NCBI RefSeq assembly: GCF_013408985.1
Contig: NZ_JACBZT010000001.1
Coordinates: forward strand, 3,534,001-3,598,000
Length of the DNA: 64,000 nt
Source: Petropleomorpha daqingensis
GTDB lineage: Bacteria > Actinomycetota > Actinomycetes > Mycobacteriales > Geodermatophilaceae
Reading direction: 5' to 3'
Shown: piece after piece, positions 9,447 through 17,405 of the stretch
Position numbering within the stretch: the first letter of the stretch is position 1
Layout: the number at the start of each line of letters is the position of its first letter
The notes under the pieces: model-generated
Databases searched by the model: none
What the model saw: the letters and a program-made list of their open reading frames with translations, nothing else
What the model was told of the DNA's origin: nothing
Position numbers and translations under genes: made by a program

Positions 9447-10997
9447 GTGACGACGACCCAGCGATCCAGCCCCATTGCCGCCGGGTTCCACCCCGATCCC
9501 AGCGTCGTCCTCGTCGACGGGGTGTACTACCTCGTCAACTCGACGATGGAGTACCTCCCGGCCCTGCCCGTCCACCGCAGCACTGATCTGCTCGAGTGGA
9601 CACACATCGGCAACGTGGTCACCCGGCCTGAGCAGGTCGATCTCGGCGACGTGCCGACCCCCGGCGGGGTCTGGGCTCCCACGATCCGGTATCGCGACGG
9701 CGTCTTCTACGTCATCGTCACGGTGGCCCTCGGTGGGCGCGGCTGCGTCGTCTTCACCGCCACCGATCCGTCCGGCCCGTGGAGCGACGGGCTGTCCCTG
9801 CGGGCGGTCGACGGCATCGACCCCGATCTCGCCTGGGACGACGATGGCACCGCGATCGTCACCTACGCCCGGTACCCCCATGCCATCCAGCAGGTGCGGG
9901 TGGACCTCGCGACCGGTGAGGCGCTGGAGCAGCCGCGGCCACTCTGGGTCGGCAGCGGGCTGTCCACCCCTGAGAGCCCGCACCTGTACCGGCGCGGCGG
10001 CTACTGGTACCTGCTGGCTGCCGAGGGCGGCACCGAGCGCGGGCATGCCGTGACCGTCGCCCGGAGTTCCTCGCCCGAGGGTCCCTGGGAGGGCTGCCCG
10101 TCCAACCCCGTGCTGACCGCCGCCGGCACACGCCGGCCGGTGCAGAACACCGGCCACGGTGACCTGGTCGAGACCCCGGACGGTGGAACAGCGCTCATCC
10201 TGCTCGGGGTGCGCCCGGTCGGCTTCACCCAGGCGTTTTCCCCGCTGGGCCGCGAGACCTTCCTGACCGACGTGGACTGGGTCGACGGGTGGCCACGGCC
10301 GAGGCCGGTCCTGCTGGCCGGGGGTCCGGCCCGGCAGGAGGCGGTCTTCGACTTCGCCGACCCGGCCGCCCTGGACGACCCGGGATGGATCGCCGTGCGT
10401 CGCACGCCGGCCGAGGTTGCCTCGTTGGACGGGGCGACGGGGCGGCTGTGCCTCGCCGGCGACGGTGCCGGCCTCGACGCACGGCGCCCCGTGTTCCTCG
10501 GGCGCCGGCAACGGCATCTGTCCGCGACGGTGACCGCTCGGGTGGACGCGACGGTAGGGGTCGGGGGCCTGGCGGCCCGGCACGACGAGCGGCACTGGTT
10601 CGCCCTCGAGGTCCGCACGGAGGGGAGCGCGGCCGTGGTCACCGCGCGGGCCGCGCTGTCCGGGTTCGAGCGCACATGGGAGGCGACGCTGCCGGCCGGG
10701 GAGGTGGAACTCGCCATCGAGCTGCGCCAACCGTCCAGGGACATCCGGGCCATGTGGACCGGTGGGGACCACATCCGGCTGTGCGCGGCGGCCAGCGGCC
10801 GCCGCGTGGTGCTCGCCGAACTGGACGGCCGGTACTGGAGCTTCGAGACGGCGAACTCCTTCACCGGCCGGGTGATCGGTCTGTACGCCACCGAAGGCAT
10901 GGTGACCTTCGCCGACTACGCCTACTCCGGGACCGACCAGCTCCCCGACGCGGACGACGGCCCCTCTGCTGCGGAGCGTTCGGAGGAGGTGGCATGA
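9447..10997 (+). CDS. glycoside hydrolase family 43 (beta-xylosidase/arabinofuranosidase-like), copy 1
   Basis: Five-bladed beta-propeller glycosidase with a C-terminal beta-sandwich, 516 aa. GTG 9447 follows GAGGAG with good spacing; there is no signal peptide. The catalytic base Asp lies in GFHPDPSVV near residue 17, the pKa-modulating Asp in GIDPDLAWDDDG, and the acid Glu in STPESPHLY. A second block, EGGTERGHAVTVARS, is shared with the downstream GH43 gene. Roughly residues 300-516 form the accessory sandwich typical of XynB-like enzymes. Substrate could be beta-1,4-xylo- or alpha-arabino-linked oligosaccharides. It is coupled to the next esterase gene by ATGA. Confidence 0.88.
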   Translation: MTTTQRSSPIAAGFHPDPSVVLVDGVYYLVNSTMEYLPALPVHRSTDLLEWTHIGNVVTRPEQVDLGDVPTPGGVWAPTIRYRDGVFYVIVTVALGGRGCVVFTATDPSGPWSDGLSLRAVDGIDPDLAWDDDGTAIVTYARYPHAIQQVRVDLATGEALEQPRPLWVGSGLSTPESPHLYRRGGYWYLLAAEGGTERGHAVTVARSSSPEGPWEGCPSNPVLTAAGTRRPVQNTGHGDLVETPDGGTALILLGVRPVGFTQAFSPLGRETFLTDVDWVDGWPRPRPVLLAGGPARQEAVFDFADPAALDDPGWIAVRRTPAEVASLDGATGRLCLAGDGAGLDARRPVFLGRRQRHLSATVTARVDATVGVGGLAARHDERHWFALEVRTEGSAAVVTARAALSGFERTWEATLPAGEVELAIELRQPSRDIRAMWTGGDHIRLCAAASGRRVVLAELDGRYWSFETANSFTGRVIGLYATEGMVTFADYAYSGTDQLPDADDGPSAAERSEEVA

Positions 10998-11965
10998 GCC
11001 GGGCGGTCGGACCGCCGCCGTTCGACGCAGAGTGCGCCGCAGCGCTGGAGCGGTTGCCCGCGTTCCCGCCGCTGACCCTGGAAACGATCCCGGAGGTGCG
11101 CATCCCTCCTCCCGGCTTCGAGCCCCCGAGCGACGCCGACCTGAGCCGGGACGGCGCCTTCGACATCGTGCGTCGGACCGTCCCGGGACCGGAGGACGCC
11201 CCCGACGTGCGACTGGTCATCTGTCGTCCGGCGGAGGCAGATGGCACTCGACCGGTCATCTACCACGTGCACGGTGGTGGGATGTTCAGCGGCAGCCCCG
11301 AGATGTCGCTCCCGCAGGTCCTGGAGTGGGCGGGGGACCTGGGGGCCGTCGTGGTGTCGGTCGACTACCGGCTGGCGCCGGAGACGCCGCACCCCGGCCC
11401 GGTGGAGGACTGCTACGCGGGCCTGTGCTGGCTGGCCCGGCACGGGTCCGAGATCGAGGCCGACGCCCGGCGGATCGTCGTGGCGGGGGAGAGCGCCGGC
11501 GGAGGGCTCGCCGCCGCGCTCGTCCTCCTGAGCCGCGACCGTGGTGGTCCGCGACCCGCCGGGCAGCTGCTCAGCTGCCCGATGCTCGACGACCGCAACG
11601 ACCGGCCGTCCGTCCTCCAGATGGCCGGGGTCGACACCTGGGACCGCGCGCGCAACGAGGTCGGGTGGACGGCCCTGCTGGGCCCGGCGCGAGGGACGCC
11701 TGACGTCTCGGCGTACGCGGCGCCCTCCCGCGCGGAGGACCTCACCGGGTTGCCACCGACCTTTCTGGACGTCGGCTCGGCAGAAACGTTCCGCGACGAG
11801 GTCGTCGACTACGCCAGCCGCATCTGGCAGGCCGGCGGACGGGCCGAGCTGCACGTGTGGCCCGGCGGTTTCCACGGCTTCGACGTCCTCGCCCCCCACG
11901 CGGCCATCTCTCAGCAAGCCAGGGCGGCTCGTCTCAGCTGGCTGCGTCGGGTCCTGACCGACTGA
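10994..11965 (+). CDS. alpha/beta-hydrolase, HSL-type esterase, copy 2
   Basis: Second family IV esterase of the cluster, 323 aa, starting in the ATGA overlap with the GH43 gene. Oxyanion hole is VHGGGMFSGS, nucleophile elbow GESAGGG, and the C-terminal His is in FHGFDV. The two esterases share the fold but are clearly divergent, so they likely differ in substrate rather than being a recent duplication. No export signal. Probable role is deacylation of oligosaccharides taken up by the adjacent importer. Confidence 0.84.
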   Translation: MSRAVGPPPFDAECAAALERLPAFPPLTLETIPEVRIPPPGFEPPSDADLSRDGAFDIVRRTVPGPEDAPDVRLVICRPAEADGTRPVIYHVHGGGMFSGSPEMSLPQVLEWAGDLGAVVVSVDYRLAPETPHPGPVEDCYAGLCWLARHGSEIEADARRIVVAGESAGGGLAAALVLLSRDRGGPRPAGQLLSCPMLDDRNDRPSVLQMAGVDTWDRARNEVGWTALLGPARGTPDVSAYAAPSRAEDLTGLPPTFLDVGSAETFRDEVVDYASRIWQAGGRAELHVWPGGFHGFDVLAPHAAISQQARAARLSWLRRVLTD

Positions 11966-12008
11966 CCGCCCCACCGATTTCCCACCCACAGCCACCCAGA
12001 GGTTCCTC

Positions 12009-12335
12009 ATGCCTGATGACGATCTCGACCAGCTGCGCCGCGTCTACGACGAACTCGTAGATCTGCAGGGCTGGGCCCGGTTCCGCACGCCCCGCAACAT
12101 GGCCCTGGCGCTGACCGGGCGCGTTGGTGCCGTGGCCACCCATCTGCAGTTCGCCGGAGAGGGCGAGCCGACGGCGGAGCCGGCTGCTCCGGAGCTGCGC
12201 GCCGAACTCGCGGACTGCCTGGTGTACCTCGTGGCCCTCACCGACGCTCTCGGCTTCGACGTGGCCGAGGAAGCTGTGGTGCGGCTCCGCGCGGCAGTCG
12301 AGGACAGCCGGCCGGGGGCGGAGGTGCCGGCATGA
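12009..12335 (+). CDS. MazG-like small protein with degenerate metal site
   Basis: A 108-aa all-alpha protein resembling MazG/dCTPase-type nucleotide pyrophosphohydrolases. The layout fits: N-terminal helix, MALALTGRVGAVATHLQF, then ELRAELADCLVYLVALTDAL. Active enzymes have acidic residues where this protein has GRVGAV (normally GEVGEL-like), so the first pair of Mg ligands seems lost, while the second pair (E and D of AELADCL) remains. It is coupled to the GH43 gene by ATGA. SD GAGG at 11999-12002. A diverged copy of its leader and first 17 codons occurs at 13941-14021. Function in this glycan cluster is unknown. Confidence 0.6.
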   Translation: MPDDDLDQLRRVYDELVDLQGWARFRTPRNMALALTGRVGAVATHLQFAGEGEPTAEPAAPELRAELADCLVYLVALTDALGFDVAEEAVVRLRAAVEDSRPGAEVPA

Positions 12336-13810
12336 CGGCGCAGCGGCCCGTCGTCCCCGGGTTCTTCCCCGACCCCAGCATCTGCCGCGTCGACGACGCC
12401 TACTACCTGGCCTGCTCGAGCTTTGAGTACGCGCCGGGACTGCCGGTCTTCCGCTCGACGGACCTGCGCTCGTGGGAGCAGATCGGCAACGCGCTCGACC
12501 GGCCGTCCCAGCTGTCGGTGGCAGGGGCGGTCTCGTCCGGTGGCATCTTCGCGCCCACGCTGCGGCACCACGCCGGCCGGTTCTGGTTGATCACCACCAA
12601 CATGTCCGATCCGCAAGGCCACCTGCTGGTCACCGCCGACGATCCGGCCGGCCCGTGGTCCGAGCCGGTCTTCTTCCCGGAGGCCCCCGGCATCGACCCC
12701 GATCTCTCGTGGGACGAGGACGGCAGCTGCTACCTGACCTGGGCGGGCTTCGCCGACGGGCAGCCGCTGGGCGTCGTCCAGGCGGTCGTCGACCCGACGA
12801 CCGGAGCCGTCCTGTCCGAGCCACGGCAGCTGTGGCAGGGGACGGGTGGGAAGTTCCCGGAGGGCCCGCACATCTACCGGATCGGCGACCTCTGGTATCA
12901 GCTGATTGCCGAGGGGGGCACCGAGCGCGGGCATGCGGTGACCATCGCCCGCGGACCGTCGCCCTCCGGTCCGTTCGAGCCCTGCCCCTGGAATCCGGTC
13001 CTGACCACCCGGGGGACCGACTCCCCGGTGCAGAACGCCGGCCACGCCGACCTCGTCCAGCGGCCCGACGGCTCGTGGGCGCTGGTCTACCACGGCGTCC
13101 GCGTCCGCGGGTCCAGCCCCCAGTGGCACGTGCTCGGTCGGGAGACGTTCGCCGCGGACGTGACCTGGGAGGACGGCTGGCCCCGGGTGACGGAGCCGAT
13201 CGAGCCACCGCCGGTCGGGTTGGTCAGCGAGTCCCTGTCCGGACCGGAGCTCCCGCCGAGCTGGGTCTCGCCGGGACGCTTCCCCGGCGAGGTGCTGCAC
13301 CCCGCGGAGGGCGGCCGGCGTCTCACGGCCGACGACGCGGCGGAGCCGGTCTTCGTCGGCCGCCGGCAGCAGCACCTGCACGCCGGCGTCCGGGCGGACG
13401 TCCGCGTGGAGGACGGCGCGGGCGGCCTCGAGCTCCGCATCGACCCGCGACACGCCCTGCGTCTGGAGGCCGACGGAGAGCGGGTCCGGGCGGTGGTCCG
13501 GATCGGATCGATCACGTCGGTCCTGGGGGAGGCGGCCACCGGACCGGACGTGACTCTGGAACTGCGCGCCGAGCCGTCGACCGGCCACGTGTGGAGCACC
13601 GAGTCCGGCCCGGACGACCTGGTGGCCGGCGTCGTCACAGCAGGCAGGCTCGTCGAGCTCGGGCGTCTCGACGGCCGGTATCTCTCCACCGAGGTGGCCG
13701 GGGGGATGACCGGACGCGTCCTCGGCGTCTGGTGCAGTGCCGGCGAGGTGCTACTCCGGTCCTTCGAGTACACCGGCGCCGACGACCCGTCGGAACTACG
13801 CCGATCGTGA
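12332..13810 (+). CDS. glycoside hydrolase family 43, copy 2
   Basis: 492-aa paralogue of the upstream GH43 enzyme, starting in the ATGA overlap with the MazG-like gene. Catalytic base Asp in GFFPDPSICR, modulator Asp in GIDPDLSWDEDG, acid Glu in KFPEGPHIY. Also LIAEGGTERGHAVTIAR, nearly identical in wording to copy 1. The C-terminal third is the beta-sandwich domain. No signal peptide; acts inside the cell. The pair may split work between xylosyl and arabinosyl linkages, but specificity cannot be read from sequence. Confidence 0.88.
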   Translation: MTAQRPVVPGFFPDPSICRVDDAYYLACSSFEYAPGLPVFRSTDLRSWEQIGNALDRPSQLSVAGAVSSGGIFAPTLRHHAGRFWLITTNMSDPQGHLLVTADDPAGPWSEPVFFPEAPGIDPDLSWDEDGSCYLTWAGFADGQPLGVVQAVVDPTTGAVLSEPRQLWQGTGGKFPEGPHIYRIGDLWYQLIAEGGTERGHAVTIARGPSPSGPFEPCPWNPVLTTRGTDSPVQNAGHADLVQRPDGSWALVYHGVRVRGSSPQWHVLGRETFAADVTWEDGWPRVTEPIEPPPVGLVSESLSGPELPPSWVSPGRFPGEVLHPAEGGRRLTADDAAEPVFVGRRQQHLHAGVRADVRVEDGAGGLELRIDPRHALRLEADGERVRAVVRIGSITSVLGEAATGPDVTLELRAEPSTGHVWSTESGPDDLVAGVVTAGRLVELGRLDGRYLSTEVAGGMTGRVLGVWCSAGEVLLRSFEYTGADDPSELRRS

Positions 13811-13817
13811 GAGGTCC

Positions 13818-13940
13818 ATGCCTGCGCGTGTCCGACCGTCTCAGGTCTTGGCGCGGCCGGTGAGCGCCCCGCCGCATCTGCGGGTCGAGCACCTCGACAA
13901 CCCGCTCGGCGCCGCGACCGCCCGCCGCGCCTGTCTCGCC
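13818..13940 (+). pseudogene. 5' remnant of a second GH78 rhamnosidase gene
   Basis: Just after the GH43 stop there is GAGAGG and an ATG, followed by a frame reading PPHLRVEHLDNPLGAATAR, which is the typical extreme N-terminus of GH78 rhamnosidases. The family normally continues ...RPRLSW. Here the frame must shift by one base near 13925 to read PRLSRLP, after which rhamnosidase homology ends at about 13940. The rest of the gene is gone. The reading frame as it stands ends at 13977-13979. This is a gene start left behind by a deletion or recombination. Confidence 0.6.
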
Positions 13941-14021
13941 TTCCCCACCCACATTCACCCGGAGGTTCCTGATGTCTGACACCGATCTCGACCAACTGCG
14001 CCGCGTCCACGACGAACTCGA
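13941..14021 (+). repeat. diverged copy of the MazG-like gene's leader and start
   Basis: This stretch aligns with about 11980-12058: the same CCCACCCACA leader, GAGGTTCCT Shine-Dalgarno region, start codon and coding for LDQLRRV-DEL. By eye about four bases in five agree. Homology stops abruptly at 14021, where the monooxygenase begins. It is the trace of a paralogous MazG-like gene, not a recent exact duplication. Confidence 0.65.
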
Positions 14022-15213
14022 CATGACAAGTCTTCGGAATGCGCCGGGGACGGGGAAGCGGCTGAAGATCCTGGTGGTCGGGGCCGGCGTCGGCGGTCTG
14101 AGCGCTGCGATCGCGCTGACGCAGATCGGAGCCCAGGTCGATGTCATCGAGATCAAGCCGGACAACAGCGTGCCGGGAGTCGGTTTCGGCCTGCGGCTCA
14201 ACGGCATGCGCGCTGTTCGCGAGCTCGGACTTCTGGAGCAGTGCAAGGCGTTCGGGACCAAGCCGTCGGGGTTGACGTACTACGACAACCGCGGCCAGCA
14301 CCTAAGCACACTGAGCTACGGCCCCGATGACGGTGACGTCCCGAGCATCCTCGTCATGTCGCGAATCGGTTACCTGGACGTCGCCACCGCCCGGGCGCAG
14401 GAACTGGGATGCGACATCCGGATGGGAACGACCGTGGCGAGCCTGGAGCAGAAGCCGGACACCGTCGCGGTCACCTTCAGCAACGGGGACAGTGCGGAAT
14501 ACGACCTCGTCGTCGGCTTCGACGGGATCAATTCACAGATCCGCCACGAGTACTTCGGCGCCCGGTACGACCCCACCCCGGCCGGAGGCGTGGCGTGGCG
14601 ATGTCCTCTGCCGCTCGCGGACGGCCTGACCGACACCACCTTCCTCCAGGGCCACGGGGGCAAGATCGTCTTCTCTCCGCTGTCGAGCGACATGATGTAC
14701 ATGGTGCTGACCGTCGCCGAGGAGGGCCGCCCGCGCTACGACCCGGCCGAGATGCCCCGGATCATGTATGACCGCGCCCGCGCGCTCATGGGGGACTCGG
14801 AGTTCATGGCCGAATCCATCGTGCAGGTCCTGCAGTCGACCAGTGTCGCCTACACGCCGTACTCGACGGTGTGGGTGCCCTACCCCTGGTTCCGCGGCCG
14901 GGTGATGATCGGGGGCGACGCAGCGCACACCATGCCGCCGTACCTCGGCTCGGGCGCTGCCATGGCCATCGAGGACGGCGTCGTCCTCGCCCAGGAACTG
15001 GCCAAGGACCACTCCCTGCTCGACGCCCAGCTGATGTTCATGGCACGACGCCTTCCCCGCGCGAGAGCGGTGCACGAGCGGTCGATCGAGTCGATGCTCG
15101 AGGAATTCGACTCGGTCACACCCGAGGCCTTCCAACGGCGACTGCAGTTCTTGCGCGACCTGGAGCCGATCGCGAACGAGTACTCCAACCGACTCCTGGC
15201 CCTGCCCTACTGA
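13972..15213 (+). CDS. FAD-dependent monooxygenase with captured MazG-like N-terminus
   Basis: Flavoprotein hydroxylase of the PHBH/salicylate-hydroxylase type, 413 aa from ATG 13972. The first 17 residues (MSDTDLDQLRRVHDELD) copy the start of the MazG-like protein at 12009. The conserved enzyme begins at the in-frame ATG 14023. Only 13972 has a Shine-Dalgarno (GGAGG at 13961-13965), so the fusion start is probably used. FAD-binding VVGAGVGGLSAAIAL follows, and the second FAD/NADPH signature is GGDAAHTMPPYLGSGAAMAIEDG-like around residues 312-335. Substrate is unknown; an aromatic aglycone released from a glycoside would suit the cluster. Confidence 0.82.
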   Translation: MSDTDLDQLRRVHDELDMTSLRNAPGTGKRLKILVVGAGVGGLSAAIALTQIGAQVDVIEIKPDNSVPGVGFGLRLNGMRAVRELGLLEQCKAFGTKPSGLTYYDNRGQHLSTLSYGPDDGDVPSILVMSRIGYLDVATARAQELGCDIRMGTTVASLEQKPDTVAVTFSNGDSAEYDLVVGFDGINSQIRHEYFGARYDPTPAGGVAWRCPLPLADGLTDTTFLQGHGGKIVFSPLSSDMMYMVLTVAEEGRPRYDPAEMPRIMYDRARALMGDSEFMAESIVQVLQSTSVAYTPYSTVWVPYPWFRGRVMIGGDAAHTMPPYLGSGAAMAIEDGVVLAQELAKDHSLLDAQLMFMARRLPRARAVHERSIESMLEEFDSVTPEAFQRRLQFLRDLEPIANEYSNRLLALPY

Positions 15214-15300
15214 CCCCAGTCGGCGGCCAACACGTCCCTCTGCCCGCGGCGCACCAACGGGACGCATGTCGACATCACGCGCGAGACGAAAGGATCGATC

Positions 15301-16752
15301 ATGCCGGAGTTGCAAGCAGAGCCACACGTGCGCGTGCTGGAGATCGACGCGGGTGACGCCCGTGACTTCAGGTCGCACAAGGGGCTGGGTGGGATCCCCG
15401 GCCCCCTTCCCGAGCACCCCGATTTTCCCGACATGACCCCGTTGTGGCGGGAGGCCGGCGTGACGCTGGTGCGGTCCTACGACTGGATCTCGCGGCTCGA
15501 CACGAGGAACAACCCGGCGAGCCTCTTCCCCGACTGGGACGCCGATCCGACCGACCCGGCCAGCTACAACTTCGCGGCGACCGACCAGTGGGTCCAGGCG
15601 GTGCACTCCATCGGCGCCGACGTCCTGTTCACCTTCGCGAGCGCCATCCCCGCCAACAAGCTTCCGGCGCTGGACGTGGACAAGTACGGCGTGGTCGTCG
15701 AGCACGTCGTGCGCCACTACGCCCGCGGCTGGGCCGATGGCCCGGCCAGGCCCATCCGGATGTACGAGTTCGGCGACCAGCCGGACCTGGGACCGCTGCA
15801 CTTCGAGGGTCCGGCCGATGACTTCTTCGCCATGTACGAGGCCTTCTGCGCGGCCGTCAAGCGGGTCGACGACACCCTGGTGGTCGGGGGCCCGTCGCTG
15901 GCCTTCCCGCTCAACCCCGACGCCGACTACCGCGAGGGCTTCCTCTCGTTCGTGCGGGAACGACGACTGCCGCTGGACTTCTTCTCGTTCCTGTGGTTCG
16001 TGGACCCCACGCGGGATCCTCTGGACTTCCGGTTCGTCGCCGGGGAGATGCGCGCGCTGCTGGACAGCTACGGCTTCGATGACACCGAGCTGATGCTGTC
16101 CTACTGGAACTACCTGGCGATCCCCAGCAACGACGCCCCGTCACCGGAGAAGGCGGCGTTCCAGGCCGCCGCCGCGATCTACCTGCAGGACACGCCCGTG
16201 CACCACGCCCTCTTCTTCCGGGCGGACAGCGGCCGGGACCCTCACTACGGCTTCGTCGACCCGGCTGCCATCTACAACCGGGAGGGCTCGCCCGACGAGC
16301 GCGCCATGGCGTTCTCCTTCATCGGGCAGGCCATGACCGGTCAGCGACTCGCCGTCACCGGCGGGGACGAGGCCGGCTTCGCCTGTCTCGCCAGCCGCGA
16401 CGGCGACCGCGCGCGCATCCTCATCGCCAACTTCGTGGCACCGGAGTCAGCGCTCACGGCGAGGAACAGCGACGAGTTCCGGTTCCGCATCCCGATCGGC
16501 CCCAAGCACATCGAGCTCAGCTACCGCCTCCCACCGCAGCGCGACGGACTGGCATCGGCCGGCGTCGAGTCCGCGCAGGTACGGCTGACCAACCTCCCGT
16601 GGAAGGGGCGGGCCGTGTCGATCAGCCAGCGATCGCTACGCGGCGAACTCGGAGCAACCCGGGAAGAGCTCGTAACCGATTCCGGCTCCCTCGACCTGGA
16701 TGTCGAGATCGAGCCGCAATCCGTGGTGCTCGTCGAACTCGCCGCTCAGTAA
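15301..16752 (+). CDS. GH39-like (clan GH-A) protein with missing catalytic glutamates
   Basis: 483-aa protein with the pattern of a GH39-type TIM barrel (about residues 20-350) and a C-terminal beta domain. In active enzymes the acid/base lies in a W-N-E-P motif. Here the aligned segment is YEFGDQPDL (residues 155-163), replacing N-E with D-Q. The nucleophile segment T-E-W-N is replaced by SYWNY (267-271). The rest of the barrel, including FFSFLWF before the nucleophile strand, is well kept, so the change looks selective rather than decay. It may be a sugar-binding pseudo-enzyme or use other residues. No signal peptide. SD is GAAAGGA at 15287-15293. Confidence 0.6.
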   Translation: MPELQAEPHVRVLEIDAGDARDFRSHKGLGGIPGPLPEHPDFPDMTPLWREAGVTLVRSYDWISRLDTRNNPASLFPDWDADPTDPASYNFAATDQWVQAVHSIGADVLFTFASAIPANKLPALDVDKYGVVVEHVVRHYARGWADGPARPIRMYEFGDQPDLGPLHFEGPADDFFAMYEAFCAAVKRVDDTLVVGGPSLAFPLNPDADYREGFLSFVRERRLPLDFFSFLWFVDPTRDPLDFRFVAGEMRALLDSYGFDDTELMLSYWNYLAIPSNDAPSPEKAAFQAAAAIYLQDTPVHHALFFRADSGRDPHYGFVDPAAIYNREGSPDERAMAFSFIGQAMTGQRLAVTGGDEAGFACLASRDGDRARILIANFVAPESALTARNSDEFRFRIPIGPKHIELSYRLPPQRDGLASAGVESAQVRLTNLPWKGRAVSISQRSLRGELGATREELVTDSGSLDLDVEIEPQSVVLVELAAQ

Positions 16753-17405
16753 CGCCAGGCTGCTCGTGCCGCTGCGGCGCTTACTCGGGGTGCAGGTCCG
16801 GCGTCTCTGGCCGGGGGGAGGGAGCGCGATAGCCACTGACGGCACCGTCGACAGCAGTCGGTCAGCTCCTGGTTGATGGATCGTTCGGCGGGCCGATGTG
16901 CGGACGAGTGCCCAGCTCCGGGCGGCTCTGATCCAGCCGCATGAGCAATTTCCCTTGCATGGCATGGGGCGGCCTTGATCGGCCAAGCAGCCGTTGCCAT
17001 GGTTGGCCCTCTGCGCGATTCGGGCAGAGGGCCAACTGCTGGCTTCCTACGGCTCACGCTGGCACCGACCTGACCGACAAGACCCGCGGCGTCATGAGCG
17101 ATGACAAGGCCTACGTACTGCGCACAGGACTCCCACAGCACGACTTCGGCCTGCCTTCTCTTGATCAGGTTCTTGGCGAGAAGTCGGCGATTGGTGCTGA
17201 CCGCCGCGCTGCAGACGACGAACTGTTGCGCTTCGTCGACGAGGAGGATTTCGTTGTGGTTGCCCGGTGGCAAGCCGGCGCGGATCACCGATGACATGGC
17301 CGACCGGTGCTGCGAACGTGGTCCATGGATTACTCCTCTCCAGTCATACGACGGTGCGGCCACGTGGGACTGTCCCGGTCCTGGTGACCGGGGTTGCGGA
17401 GGCTC
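16753..17405. other. gene-poor stretch inside the putative island
   Basis: About 650 nt without a convincing gene. Open frames exist on both strands (for example 16941-17294 forward, 16746-17363 reverse) but none has a good start signal or recognisable protein family. It contains one strong hairpin, listed separately, and lies between the catabolic genes and the integrase. It probably contains degraded element DNA. Confidence 0.5.
17002..17036. repeat. 13-bp perfect inverted repeat
   Basis: Arms GTTGGCCCTCTGC (17002-17014) and GCAGAGGGCCAAC (17024-17036) with a 9-nt loop. No T-run follows. It could terminate transcription arriving from the GH39-like gene or be a relic of an inserted element. 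Confidence 0.6.

Noticed and set aside
16746-17363. Reverse frame of 205 codons in the gene-poor stretch
   Set aside because: No ribosome site or recognisable family; a forward frame overlaps it equally well, so neither is reported as a gene.
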